In this document: positions 54,300 through 62,611 of the stretch, piece after piece | How positions within the stretch are numbered: the first letter of the stretch is position 1 | Layout: each line of letters opens with the position of its first letter | Assembly: GCF_018687275.1 (NCBI RefSeq) | Contig: NZ_CP061287.1 | Coordinates: 992,001 to 1,056,000 of the forward strand | Length of the DNA stretch: 64,000 nt | Direction: 5' to 3' | From: Polynucleobacter sp. MWH-Aus1W21 | GTDB taxonomy: Bacteria; Pseudomonadota; Gammaproteobacteria; Burkholderiales; Burkholderiaceae | Notes under the pieces: model-generated | Seen by the model: only the letters and a program-made list of their open reading frames with translations | Told to the model about the DNA's origin: nothing | Databases searched by the model: none | Translations under genes and position numbers: made by a program

Positions 54300-55715
54300 A
54301 TGCAAAACTTCATCAACCAACTATCCGAAGTGCTTGATAAGAAATATATATTGACTCAGGATGAAGATAAGGCGCCCTATCTAACGGATTGGCGGAAGCG
54401 ATTTAGCGGAAAAGCACTTGCTGTTCTATTGCCGAGCACTAGCAACGAAGTTGCAGAAATCGTAAAGTTATGCGCTCAGCACCAAATTGCACTAGTTCCA
54501 CAAGGTGGACATACCGGTTTTTGTGGTGGAGCCACACCAGATAATAGCGGCAATCAGGTGACCCTTAACCTCAAGCGAATGAATCAAATTCGTGAAATTG
54601 ATATTGCAAACCAAACGATTACCCTCGAGGCTGGATGTATCTTGCAAACAGTCCAAGAAACAGCTGTAGAAAATGGCTTCCTGTTTCCGCTTAGTCTTGG
54701 CGCCGAAGGTAGCTGCATGATTGGCGGTAACTTAGCAACTAATGCGGGCGGAACCAATGTACTGCGCTATGGAAATACACGAGATCTTTGCTTAGGGCTC
54801 GAAGTAGTGACTGCCAAAGGAGATATTTGGAACGGCATTAAAGGATTGCGCAAAGACAATACTGGCTATGACTTGCGGGACCTATTTATAGGCTCAGAGG
54901 GTACTCTTGGCATCATCACGGCGGCAGTTATGAAGCTGTATCCCCTTCCCGTATCACAATGGACAACTTTGGTCGCTTGCGAAAGCATTGCATCTACCAT
55001 TGAGCTGCTAACTCTCTTTCAAAAACGAGCAAACTCTTTGCTCACGGGCTTCGAAATGATGACTAGAGAGTCTCTGGATCTGAATGAAAAGCACTTTCCA
55101 CAAATGGTCAATCCATTACAAGGAAATCCGCCATACACAGTTTTAATTGAATTATCGGATCACGAAAGTGAAGAACATGTAAGGAGACTTCTTGAAACAA
55201 TTTTGGGGGATGCCTTTGAGAAACTCATTATTAGCGATGCGGTAATCGCCAGCAATTTAACTCAAGCAAATATGTTTTGGCACATGCGCGAGCACATCAC
55301 CCTTGCGCAAGCTGAAGAAGGCGCAAACCTGAAGCATGACATCACCATACCCCTGTCATCACTGGATGACTTTATACGTACGACCGACACCTTGATAAGG
55401 GAGAAGTTTCCAGGCGTCAGAATCATTAATTTTGGGCATCTTGGTGACGGTAATCTGCACTACAACATAGCCCCACCATTGGGCGTGAACCCTAAAGCCT
55501 TCAATGAAGCAAACGAAAAGCTGATTCATGGTCTGGTTTATGCCCAAGTGGAGCGTTGCAAAGGCTCAATCTCCGCAGAACATGGGGTTGGTCAGCTTAA
55601 ATTGGACGATTTAAGGGGTCATAAGGGTGAGGTTGCTCATGAGCTTATGAGGACCCTCAAATCAGCCCTAGACCCCCAAAATATCCTTAACCCACATAAA
55701 GTTGTCTCCATTTAG
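54300..55715 (+). CDS. FAD-binding oxidoreductase, GlcD / D-2-hydroxyacid dehydrogenase type
   Basis: A flavoprotein of 471 residues: the PCMH-type FAD domain (about 30-215, with PQGGHTGFCGG and GSEGTLGIIT) followed by the FAD-linked oxidase C-terminal domain (NFGHLGDGNLHYN, SAEHGVGQLK, ILNPHKV). The family includes D-lactate, glycolate and D-2-hydroxyglutarate dehydrogenases; the substrate is not decided by sequence. It starts 3 bases after the DUF2069 gene. Confidence 0.88.
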   Translation: MQNFINQLSEVLDKKYILTQDEDKAPYLTDWRKRFSGKALAVLLPSTSNEVAEIVKLCAQHQIALVPQGGHTGFCGGATPDNSGNQVTLNLKRMNQIREIDIANQTITLEAGCILQTVQETAVENGFLFPLSLGAEGSCMIGGNLATNAGGTNVLRYGNTRDLCLGLEVVTAKGDIWNGIKGLRKDNTGYDLRDLFIGSEGTLGIITAAVMKLYPLPVSQWTTLVACESIASTIELLTLFQKRANSLLTGFEMMTRESLDLNEKHFPQMVNPLQGNPPYTVLIELSDHESEEHVRRLLETILGDAFEKLIISDAVIASNLTQANMFWHMREHITLAQAEEGANLKHDITIPLSSLDDFIRTTDTLIREKFPGVRIINFGHLGDGNLHYNIAPPLGVNPKAFNEANEKLIHGLVYAQVERCKGSISAEHGVGQLKLDDLRGHKGEVAHELMRTLKSALDPQNILNPHKVVSI

Positions 55716-55805
55716 AGAAATTAAACAGTTTTTTGTTAAATTTTTTGTAATTCATGTCATCTCTCCTCCTTTTTCATGCGTTGTATGGACATGGAGGTGG
55801 CAAAT

Positions 55806-55991
55806 ATGTCAACAAGACTCAAACGCTGGGCCCGCGCAATTCAACAGATCGACTTGTCCAAAAGGACGCCTGAAGTCGCAATTGGCTATTTAGATAGCAA
55901 ATATCGCGATATTGCCTGGCGCTATATCCGTATCCTAGGCTTTGAACGCACGATCAGCTTCATGGCCAGCAACAACTTTCACCCAGAGTAA
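55806..55991 (+). CDS. Small basic protein of 61 residues, unknown function
   Basis: I do not recognise this protein. It starts at an ATG 7 bases after a perfect GGAGGT, one of the best ribosome binding sites in the window, and ends just before an intrinsic terminator. The sequence is helix-rich and basic at the start (STRLKRWARAIQ), with KYRDIAWRYIRILGFERT in the middle; it has no membrane helix or signal peptide. Two in-frame ATGs lie 5 and 10 codons upstream. It has its own transcript or shares that of the FAD oxidase, 90 bases upstream. Confidence 0.7.
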   Translation: MSTRLKRWARAIQQIDLSKRTPEVAIGYLDSKYRDIAWRYIRILGFERTISFMASNNFHPE

Positions 55992-56000
55992 TGTTAAAAA

Positions 56001-56032
56001 AACCCTAAATAATTGATTTATTTGGGGTTTTT
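56001..56032 (+). terminator. Intrinsic terminator after the 61-residue gene
   Basis: A 12-bp stem AACCCTAAATAA / TTATTTGGGGTT (one T-G pair) with a TTGAT loop is followed by T residues. A residues on the left may make it act on the opposite strand too, where the hydrolase gene ends. Confidence 0.8.
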
Positions 56033-56056
56033 CTCTTATTGCAGCATTTTGCTTTC

Positions 56057-56953
56057 CTAGCTAAAAAAATTCCTGGCCTCAGATAGCAAAACCTCTGGAA
56101 TTTCCTCTGGGATGTAGTGACCACTTGGAACGGCCCTACCTGTGACATTCATTGCCACACCTTGCCAGTCATCGAGCGGCTTAAAACACTGATTGACTAG
56201 TCCGTGCTCACCCCAAAGAACCTTTAGGGGCATTTTTAATAGATTGCCAGTAGATCGATCTGCGCGATCATGAATTAAATCAATCGAGGCTGCAGCGCGA
56301 TAATCCTCACACATTGCATGCATGCATTGAGGGCTGCTAGCACCAGCCAAGTATTCAGCCCATCTATCAACAGAAAAAATACCTGTGCCTGCATGACGAC
56401 CCATATGATTTTTTAACCAATACTCTGGGTTTGCACCAATCATCGTTTCAGGTACAGGCTCAGGTTGAATTAAGAAAAACCAATGCCAATAGCCTTTTGC
56501 AAATGCCATTGTGGTTTTTTCATACATCGTTAATGTTGGGGAAATATCCAGAACCATTAAACGAAGTACGCTCTCAGGAAAGTCTAGAGCCAAACGATGA
56601 GAAACCCGCCCACCTCTATCGTGGCCAAGCAAAAAGAATTGATCAAATCCCAATGTTTGCATTAGCGAGTGTTGATCTGCCGCCATTGAACGTTTTGAAT
56701 AAGTGGAATGGTCTGTTTTGCCATGAGGCTTTGAAGAGGCTCCATAGCCCCTGAGGTCTGAGGCCACAACGGTGTAGTGTTTCGCAAGCTCAGGCGCAAC
56801 TTGACTCCAGATTGCTTTAGTTTGAGGAAAGCCATGTAATAACAATAATGGTGGACCGCTACCACCAATTAAATAAGCTATTTCAATTGGACCGTCATCT
56901 GATAAAACGGTAATTTTGCTTTCTGTAAAACCAGGAAAAGAAACTGCCATCAT
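56057..56953 (-). CDS. Haloacetate (fluoroacetate) dehalogenase-type alpha/beta-hydrolase
   Basis: A 298-residue alpha/beta-hydrolase whose nucleophile is an aspartate, D112 in GHDRGGR. It has the residues known from fluoroacetate dehalogenase of Rhodopseudomonas at equivalent places: D112, R113, R116 for nucleophile and carboxylate binding, H157, W158 and Y218 for the halide, D136 and H279 for the charge relay. The family releases halide from haloacetates. An epoxide hydrolase is the main alternative but would not have YWHW. The chain starts at 56953 or one codon later. Confidence 0.82.
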   Translation of the reverse strand: MMAVSFPGFTESKITVLSDDGPIEIAYLIGGSGPPLLLLHGFPQTKAIWSQVAPELAKHYTVVASDLRGYGASSKPHGKTDHSTYSKRSMAADQHSLMQTLGFDQFFLLGHDRGGRVSHRLALDFPESVLRLMVLDISPTLTMYEKTTMAFAKGYWHWFFLIQPEPVPETMIGANPEYWLKNHMGRHAGTGIFSVDRWAEYLAGASSPQCMHAMCEDYRAAASIDLIHDRADRSTGNLLKMPLKVLWGEHGLVNQCFKPLDDWQGVAMNVTGRAVPSGHYIPEEIPEVLLSEARNFFS

Positions 56954-57002
56954 TCATCCAATAAAAAAGAGCTCCGAAAGAGGCGCTAGAGGTTTAATGC
57001 AA

Positions 57003-57257
57003 CTATCTATTTGCCATTGCCTGAATTTGAGCAACAGTAACGTAACCTTTGCCAGAGTTATCAATATAACTAAAGTTGTTGTAGATTCGAGGCATACACC
57101 CCTTCGCCTCTTCCTTGGTTAGCTTCCCATCTTTATTAGCGTCACATTTTGTAAAGCGTTCAATAATTTCTTGGTCACGAGATGCATCATCTGCCTGCGC
57201 AAGTATAGGCGCTGCCAATATAAGACTGAGAGTTAAAGCAAAGGGTGATATTTTCAT
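57003..57257 (-). CDS. Small exported EF-hand protein
   Basis: An 84-residue protein with a signal peptide (first 22 residues, ending AQAD) and two EF-hand loops. DANKDGKLTKEE (about 39-50) is a full calcium loop; DNSGKGYVTVAQ (about 66-77) is a second, slightly altered one. It probably binds calcium in the periplasm. It follows the DUF3313 lipoprotein gene by 9 bases on the same strand. Confidence 0.82.
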   Translation of the reverse strand: MKISPFALTLSLILAAPILAQADDASRDQEIIERFTKCDANKDGKLTKEEAKGCMPRIYNNFSYIDNSGKGYVTVAQIQAMANR

Positions 57258-57266
57258 GTAAGCAAC

Positions 57267-57950
57267 TTATTTACCAGTTGGAGTTGGATTGGCCGATGTT
57301 TCTAAGGCGGTGCGAACCACCTTTTTAGCCATAGCAATAAAAGAATCTGCGGACCCAGCATTTGTTCGGAAAGATTCACCTTGAACGGTAATTAAACCCT
57401 CACCCAATAGTTGCTTAGATTGGCTGTCAATAATTTTACTTTCGACTAAAAGTGCAGGTGTTTTAGCATTAACGCCACCAGCATAAGCTGCAGCATTCAT
57501 GGCTAATCCTATTGGTGTGAAGTTCCAAGGCTGCAAACTATTTGCCGAACTTTCTGCACCAGTAATGCCTACTGAAATACGCGCAACTCCTGGACCAGGG
57601 TTAGTAACAATGCGAATATTCCCGCGCGCATTAACAGCCTCGACCATTGATTCCTGTAATGCAGCTTTTGCTTTATTAATCAGTTCGAGACTGACATCTT
57701 TAGTTGCATTTTGATTCAAGTAGATTGGATCAAGAATTACAGATGTATATGCCCCTGGATTGACGCCAGAGACTCGATATCTCCAAACACGGGTATCGCT
57801 ATCGCTAGTAGCCATTGGAACTAGAAGGTTGTAATCCGGCAAAAACCCAGATCTTGGCATTGATTCAGTCGCTAATCTAGGAGCATTGCTACAGGCGCCC
57901 AAAGCAATCGCAGTGGCAAAGGTAACCAGCAATACATTCATTTTTTTCAT
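57267..57950 (-). CDS. DUF3313-type lipoprotein
   Basis: A lipoprotein of 227 residues with a lipobox LGAC (cysteine about residue 20). The next part, RSGFLPDYNLL, is typical of the DUF3313 family. Function unknown. The ATG at 57950 has GGAAAC upstream and gives a proper signal peptide; a TTG six codons earlier is less likely. It precedes the EF-hand gene. Confidence 0.8.
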   Translation of the reverse strand: MKKMNVLLVTFATAIALGACSNAPRLATESMPRSGFLPDYNLLVPMATSDSDTRVWRYRVSGVNPGAYTSVILDPIYLNQNATKDVSLELINKAKAALQESMVEAVNARGNIRIVTNPGPGVARISVGITGAESSANSLQPWNFTPIGLAMNAAAYAGGVNAKTPALLVESKIIDSQSKQLLGEGLITVQGESFRTNAGSADSFIAMAKKVVRTALETSANPTPTGK

Positions 57951-58015
57951 AGCGTTTCCATGGGTCAATTTGTTTGTTAGGGAGTTCTAATACGGATGAT
58001 CATACCTACTTAAAG

Positions 58016-58363
58016 TTACTCTGGTGCGGGGCAAGGCAAGGTTCCGCCAGTCTTTTTATGAATCTGAGGCTTGCAATCGTTTTGAACGGCAATCTTTGCC
58101 CCAGCATCTGAAGTTGAAGTGCCAGGAGAAGGTTTTGCTGGAATGCTGCTTAGGGGCTCCACCTTTACTGGAGCTAAGCCTGCCTCTTTGTAGAAAGCCT
58201 TTTCTGACCCAGGACAAGGCATGAGTGCGCCTGTTTTTGGATTGATAACATCTTTGCACTGCGGATTAGCTTCAAGTCTTGCTTCTAATTTAGCTACCGA
58301 ACATGCTGAAAGGAAATAAATGATGCTAAATAAAGAGCAAATCTTGAGGAAATTTATATGCAT
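58016..58363 (-). CDS. Small lipoprotein with two copies of a C-K-T-G-C-P motif
   Basis: A lipoprotein of 115 residues, lipobox LSAC (cysteine 21). I do not recognise a family. Two copies of one motif stand out: C36-K-x2-I-x2-K-T-G-x3-P-C50-P-x2-E54 and C97-K-x2-I-x2-K-T-G-x3-P-C111-P-x2-E115. Each pair of cysteines is 14 residues apart, so each unit may form its own disulfide. A proline- and serine-rich linker (about 66-90) joins them. It lies 65 bases upstream of the DUF3313 gene. Confidence 0.75.
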   Translation of the reverse strand: MHINFLKICSLFSIIYFLSACSVAKLEARLEANPQCKDVINPKTGALMPCPGSEKAFYKEAGLAPVKVEPLSSIPAKPSPGTSTSDAGAKIAVQNDCKPQIHKKTGGTLPCPAPE

Positions 58364-58436
58364 TGATTCATTCTAAGTCGTAGCGGATAACTTAAAAGAC
58401 AGATTAGCCACAATTTAGGGCGCAAGAATGAGGGGG

Positions 58437-58513
<77 letters not shown>

Positions 58514-58552
58514 TAAGTACTGGGACTGAAAATCGTAAAACAAAAGAGATGG

Positions 58553-58629
58553 TGGTCGGAGTACAAGGATTCGAACCTTGGACCCCCTGCTCCCAAAGCA
58601 GGTGCGCTACCAGGCTGCGCTACACTCCG
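58553..58629 (-). tRNA. tRNA-Pro (anticodon TGG)
   Basis: On the minus strand the acceptor CGGAGTG pairs with TACTCCG. The anticodon loop TTTGGGA between CCTGC and GCAGG gives TGG, and CCA is encoded. It lies 39 bases upstream of tRNA-Arg, so the two are probably one transcript. Confidence 0.95.
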
Positions 58630-58658
58630 ACGGAACCGATATTCTACACCGAGAGCAC

Positions 58659-58681
58659 TATTACAGGCAAATCCTGTAATA
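58659..58681. promoter_or_regulatory. 9-bp-arm inverted repeat before the small metal-site gene
   Basis: TATTACAGG-N5-CCTGTAATA is a perfect inverted repeat ending 8 bases before the ATG at 58690. It may be a repressor operator or a hairpin that hides the start. It is distinct in sequence from the repeat at 59071. Confidence 0.5.
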
Positions 58682-58689
58682 TTCGTGGC

Positions 58690-59058
58690 ATGGCTGCCTA
58701 TTTTTCGAGCAAATTTAAGAAGCAAATTCAAGTCGCCCTGAGTGTTGCTTTGCTTGCATTTTGCTTATTGGGAACCCGCTGGATAGGTTTGTCTCATAGC
58801 ATTTCGCATGCGAACATGCAAAGCCAATCTGAAGCAAGCACGATTGCAGTACACGCTTCCCCATCCTTAAGCCATAGCTCAGATGTATGTCACTTATTCG
58901 ATGCTATTACCTTAGCTGGATTCTTAGCGTCTGACACGATCTCTCCCGGAACTTTGGGCAATCACGACAATCAGTCTGATGGATTAGTCAACACCTTCAT
59001 TGTCCAAGCCGTCACCGAGCACTATCAGTCAAGAGCACCACCAACCCTTCTTTTATAA
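58690..59058 (+). CDS. Small membrane-anchored protein, DUF2946-like
   Basis: A 122-residue protein with one N-terminal membrane helix (about 13-30) and several histidines, notably GLSHSISHAN (about 33-42) and HSSDVCHLFDA (about 65-75). The layout, one helix followed by H-rich segments and C-x-(L/F)-D-A, resembles DUF2946 proteins, which often stand next to TonB receptors for metals. The frame is open upstream through the tRNA genes; I chose the ATG at 58690. The TonB receptor gene follows after 82 bases. Confidence 0.6.
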   Translation: MAAYFSSKFKKQIQVALSVALLAFCLLGTRWIGLSHSISHANMQSQSEASTIAVHASPSLSHSSDVCHLFDAITLAGFLASDTISPGTLGNHDNQSDGLVNTFIVQAVTEHYQSRAPPTLLL

Positions 59059-59070
59059 GTCGTTATTGCG

Positions 59071-59089
59071 ACTAGATCCATTATCTAGT
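59071..59089. promoter_or_regulatory. 7-bp inverted repeat upstream of the TonB receptor gene
   Basis: ACTAGAT-N5-ATCTAGT is a perfect inverted repeat about 50 bases before the receptor ATG. It could be an operator or part of a leader hairpin. No match to a known Fur or Zur box was found by eye. Confidence 0.35.
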
Positions 59090-59140
59090 AAATGATTTAT
59101 TTGCTTCCATTATTAGGATGCGAGAATAAAAGGGTTTCAA

Positions 59141-61237
59141 ATGCAGTGTAAAAAAATATTAAAGCCGCGCATTATTTGCGTGCTACTGGGCGGCTTTTTC
59201 AGCTCTTATTCAATAGCTCAAAATCAAGCCCCCAGTCTTGAGATAACTGCAACCGGCAGCCATGAGGCTGCACAAAGTATTTTGACGCCAACCAAGATTC
59301 TCCAGGGCGATGAGCTGGCGAATAAATTAGGGGGAACCTTGGGTGCAACATTGGCTAATGAGTTGGGAGTATCTGCAACCGGCTATGGCGCTGGATCATC
59401 CCGTCCCGTTATTCGAGGTCTCGAAGGCTCCCGTGTACAAATTCTGCAAAACGGTTTATCAGTTGGAGATGTATCCAATATATCGCAAGATCATGCTGTT
59501 GGTAACAGCATGCAAAATACCCATCAGGTTGAAATATTGCGTGGCGCTGCCGCCCTACTATATGGTTCGGGCTCCAGCGGTGGCTTGGTGAATGTTGTCA
59601 ATGACCGAATCCTAACAAATTTACCCGATCGACCTACGGGTGCATTCAACACTAGTTATGAGACTGTAAATAATGGCCGCGCTGGATCTGTTGAAGTTGA
59701 CGGAGCTATAGGATCGGTTGCCGTTCATGTAGATACTGCAATTAATAACGCCAACAATTATTCAATTCCCGGTAACTCAACGCAATCTCAGGGTGAGCCT
59801 GTTGGTGGTTGGACGGTCCCACCCGCAGGAAATGGTGGCAATAATTACACCGGAAAATTACCCAATACTTTTAGCAATCAAAATAATTTAGGTTTTGGTG
59901 TTTCATATATTGGTAATTCTGGATATACCGGCGTTTCTGTCGAGCGTCTAAATAACAATTATGGAATTCCTACTCCTGAAGGTGGGTCCATAAACCAAAC
60001 ACAAAATCGATACGATTTACAACACCAAACACGTGATCCATTCAATGGATTCTCATCATTTAAATTTAGCGCCGCGAACACCAATTACAACCACACAGAA
60101 TTTAATAATGCTGGTAAAGCAGCTGCGCTATGGAAAAATCTAGCAAATGAAGCGCGCTTTGAACTAAGTCATAATCCCCTGCTTGGATGGAAAGGTACAG
60201 TTGGTGCGCAGCTAACAGCCGCATCCTTAAATGCTACAGAGGTAGGGAGTGGCAGCTATGCAATTGTTCCGCCGACCAAAACAAATTCCAATGCCCTATT
60301 CTGGATCGAGGAAGGCAAATGGAATAGTCTGCAAGGAAGTCTTGGTCTCAGGTACAACAATGTTGCTCAAAACCCAAATACCACCACAGTTCTTGAGGCG
60401 CAAGATACAACTGCCGGTACCTTTACGCCAGGAATTACTCTTCAAAACCGAAATTTCAATTTGATGTCATATTCGGCTGGTGCGCTATGGAATTTTATGC
60501 AGGGTCATGGCTTGGGTGTGGCATATACAGTATCTCAACGAGCCCCAAGCGCCCAAGAGCTGTATTCATATGGCGCACACGAATCCACCGCAACATTTGA
60601 TATAGGTAACCCCAATTTAAGCAAAGAGGTCTCTCACAATCTGGAGTTCAACTTTCAAAAGAATTTGGGAATTCTTCGGAGCAAAGCCAGTATCTACGCC
60701 AATCGTTTTAATAACTACATTTATGGCTATTACACCGGTAACTCCATCAATAATGGTGGCCAGGAGGGCGACGGGTTTAGCGTAGTTACAGCTCAACAAG
60801 CCTCCGCAACCATTAAAGGCATTGAAGGTGAAATTACGTATAACTGGCGAGAACCTGGTATCGGCGGCCGAATCTTTGGTGACGCCTCTCAGGGTACATT
60901 TGATGCCGGAGGAAATCTTCCGCTGCAACCAGCGCCTCGTATAGGAGCCGAGATCGCCCATCAAAGAAATGGCTGGCTAAGCAATGTAAGTTATATCTAC
61001 AGCTATCAACAAAATCGTTTAGCCAATTGGGAACAAGGCCCTGCACCAAGTTACAACCTATTGAATGCTGGCATCTCTTACACCGAAAGAATTCAGCAAG
61101 TGAACTGGACAATTTATCTGAATATGAAAAATTTACTCAATGAGCAAATTCGCTATGCAACAACGCCAATGGCTGTAAGGCTTTATGCACCTCAACCAGG
61201 TCGAAGCTTCATGGTCGGTCTTAGAGGAACATTCTAA
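59141..61237 (+). CDS. TonB-dependent outer-membrane receptor, ZnuD-like
   Basis: A 698-residue receptor with a signal peptide (ending near SIAQ, 27), a plug domain (about 30-150, with RPVIRGLEGSRVQIL and SQDHAVG) and a 22-strand barrel ending in the aromatic-terminated RSFMVGLRGTF. The plug resembles ZnuD of Neisseria, which takes up zinc; copper or another metal is also possible. A good AAAGGG site precedes the ATG. With the upstream histidine-bearing small protein it forms a likely metal-uptake pair. It converges on glmM. Confidence 0.85.
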   Translation: MQCKKILKPRIICVLLGGFFSSYSIAQNQAPSLEITATGSHEAAQSILTPTKILQGDELANKLGGTLGATLANELGVSATGYGAGSSRPVIRGLEGSRVQILQNGLSVGDVSNISQDHAVGNSMQNTHQVEILRGAAALLYGSGSSGGLVNVVNDRILTNLPDRPTGAFNTSYETVNNGRAGSVEVDGAIGSVAVHVDTAINNANNYSIPGNSTQSQGEPVGGWTVPPAGNGGNNYTGKLPNTFSNQNNLGFGVSYIGNSGYTGVSVERLNNNYGIPTPEGGSINQTQNRYDLQHQTRDPFNGFSSFKFSAANTNYNHTEFNNAGKAAALWKNLANEARFELSHNPLLGWKGTVGAQLTAASLNATEVGSGSYAIVPPTKTNSNALFWIEEGKWNSLQGSLGLRYNNVAQNPNTTTVLEAQDTTAGTFTPGITLQNRNFNLMSYSAGALWNFMQGHGLGVAYTVSQRAPSAQELYSYGAHESTATFDIGNPNLSKEVSHNLEFNFQKNLGILRSKASIYANRFNNYIYGYYTGNSINNGGQEGDGFSVVTAQQASATIKGIEGEITYNWREPGIGGRIFGDASQGTFDAGGNLPLQPAPRIGAEIAHQRNGWLSNVSYIYSYQQNRLANWEQGPAPSYNLLNAGISYTERIQQVNWTIYLNMKNLLNEQIRYATTPMAVRLYAPQPGRSFMVGLRGTF

Positions 61238-61250
61238 GTAGATGCCAGTG

Positions 61251-62594
61251 TTAAGAGATTGGCACTAAGTCAGCAATACTCTTGGCGGCATTCATTGCCA
61301 TAGTAGCGTCCTTAGTCTCCACCATCACGCGCAATAAAGGCTCAGTACCAGAAGCGCGAATTAATACCCTACCGATATCTTTGAGATTATTCTCAACCAA
61401 GGAAATTTGCTTCTTAAGAGCTTCATCAGACTTCCAATCGTAGCCAGGTTTGAATCTCACGTTCAACAAGACTTGAGGGAAGGTTTTGACAGTTTCCAAA
61501 AGTTGCGCGAGCCCCTTCTTATTCAAACTCATTGCAGCCAGTACCTGAAGGGCTGCAATTGTGCCATCACCAGTGGAGTGTTGATCAAGGCATAGCAAGT
61601 GACCGGAACCTTCACCGCCAATGATCCAGCCATTTGTCTTTAGCAATTCCAAAACATAACGATCTCCAACATTGGCGCGTTCAAAACCAATGCCGAGATT
61701 TCTAATGGCATTTTCAACAGCAAGATTGGTCATTAATGTTCCAACGGCTCCGCCTAACTCATGCCCGCGATCAAGACGATCCTTTACCAACACATATAGA
61801 AGTTCATCTCCATTGAAAAGTCGACCTGAAGCATCCACCATTTGTAGACGATCAGCATCACCATCCAATGCAATGCCCAAGTCCGCTTTTTCTTCTTTAA
61901 CTTTTGCTATTAAGGCTGCTGGTGCAGTTGCTCCGCAACCATCATTGATATTGCGACCATCAGGATTGACGCCAATGGCAATCACCTCAGCACCAAGCTC
62001 ATGAAATACATGAGGAGCGGTATGATAGGCAGCGCCGTTAGCACAATCCACTACAAGCTTTAACCCCTTTAGATTTAAATCTCCAGGGAATGTAGATTTG
62101 CAGAATTCAATGTAACGTCCTGCAGCATCATCCAGGCGAAATGCTTTGCCAAGTTCCTTGGAGTTCACGCATCCCATTGGCTTTTCTAATTCAGACTCAA
62201 TGGCCAATTCAAAATCATCAGATAGCTTATCCCCATTGGCGGAGAAAAATTTAATACCGTTATCTTGATAAGGGTTGTGAGATGCAGAAATTACCAAGCC
62301 AGCGGATAAACGTAAAGCTTTAGTGAGATATGCAACGCCAGGCGTTGGTATGGGACCGCAAAGCATGACGTCTACTCCAGCAGCGGCAAATCCAGCCTCT
62401 AATGACGCCTCCAGCAAATAGCCCGACACCCGAGTATCTTTACCAATCAGTATCTTGCAGCGCTCGCCTGGCTTCGCATTGCGTGTTAATACCTTGCCAG
62501 CCGCATAACCCAAGCGAGTCATAAATTCTGGAACGATAGGAAACTGGCCTACCTCCCCTCGGATTCCGTCGGTGCCAAAGTATTGTTTTTTCAT
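61251..62594 (-). CDS. glmM: Phosphoglucosamine mutase
   Basis: GlmM of 447 residues converts glucosamine 6-phosphate to the 1-phosphate for peptidoglycan and lipopolysaccharide. The phosphoserine is S105 in ISASHNP, and the metal loop DGDADR is present. I chose the ATG at 62594, which starts MKKQYFGTDGIRG as in the family. TATAAT on the minus strand (62602-62607) lies 7 bases before it, overlapping the end region of folP. The order ftsH-folP-glmM is conserved. Confidence 0.97.
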   Translation of the reverse strand: MKKQYFGTDGIRGEVGQFPIVPEFMTRLGYAAGKVLTRNAKPGERCKILIGKDTRVSGYLLEASLEAGFAAAGVDVMLCGPIPTPGVAYLTKALRLSAGLVISASHNPYQDNGIKFFSANGDKLSDDFELAIESELEKPMGCVNSKELGKAFRLDDAAGRYIEFCKSTFPGDLNLKGLKLVVDCANGAAYHTAPHVFHELGAEVIAIGVNPDGRNINDGCGATAPAALIAKVKEEKADLGIALDGDADRLQMVDASGRLFNGDELLYVLVKDRLDRGHELGGAVGTLMTNLAVENAIRNLGIGFERANVGDRYVLELLKTNGWIIGGEGSGHLLCLDQHSTGDGTIAALQVLAAMSLNKKGLAQLLETVKTFPQVLLNVRFKPGYDWKSDEALKKQISLVENNLKDIGRVLIRASGTEPLLRVMVETKDATMAMNAAKSIADLVPIS

Positions 62595-62601
62595 GTGATT
62601 A

Positions 62602-62607
62602 ATTATA
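62602..62607 (-). promoter_or_regulatory. glmM: -10 hexamer directly before glmM
   Basis: A perfect TATAAT on the minus strand ends 7 bases before the glmM ATG, in the 17-base gap after folP. It would give an internal, nearly leaderless glmM transcript in addition to the ftsH-folP read-through. Confidence 0.4.
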
Positions 62608-62611
62608 AAAC

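Noticed and set aside
58549..58689. N-terminal extension of the DUF2946-like protein through the tRNA-Pro region
   Set aside because: The first 47 codons would come from antisense tRNA sequence; the ATG at 58690 gives a sensible membrane anchor.
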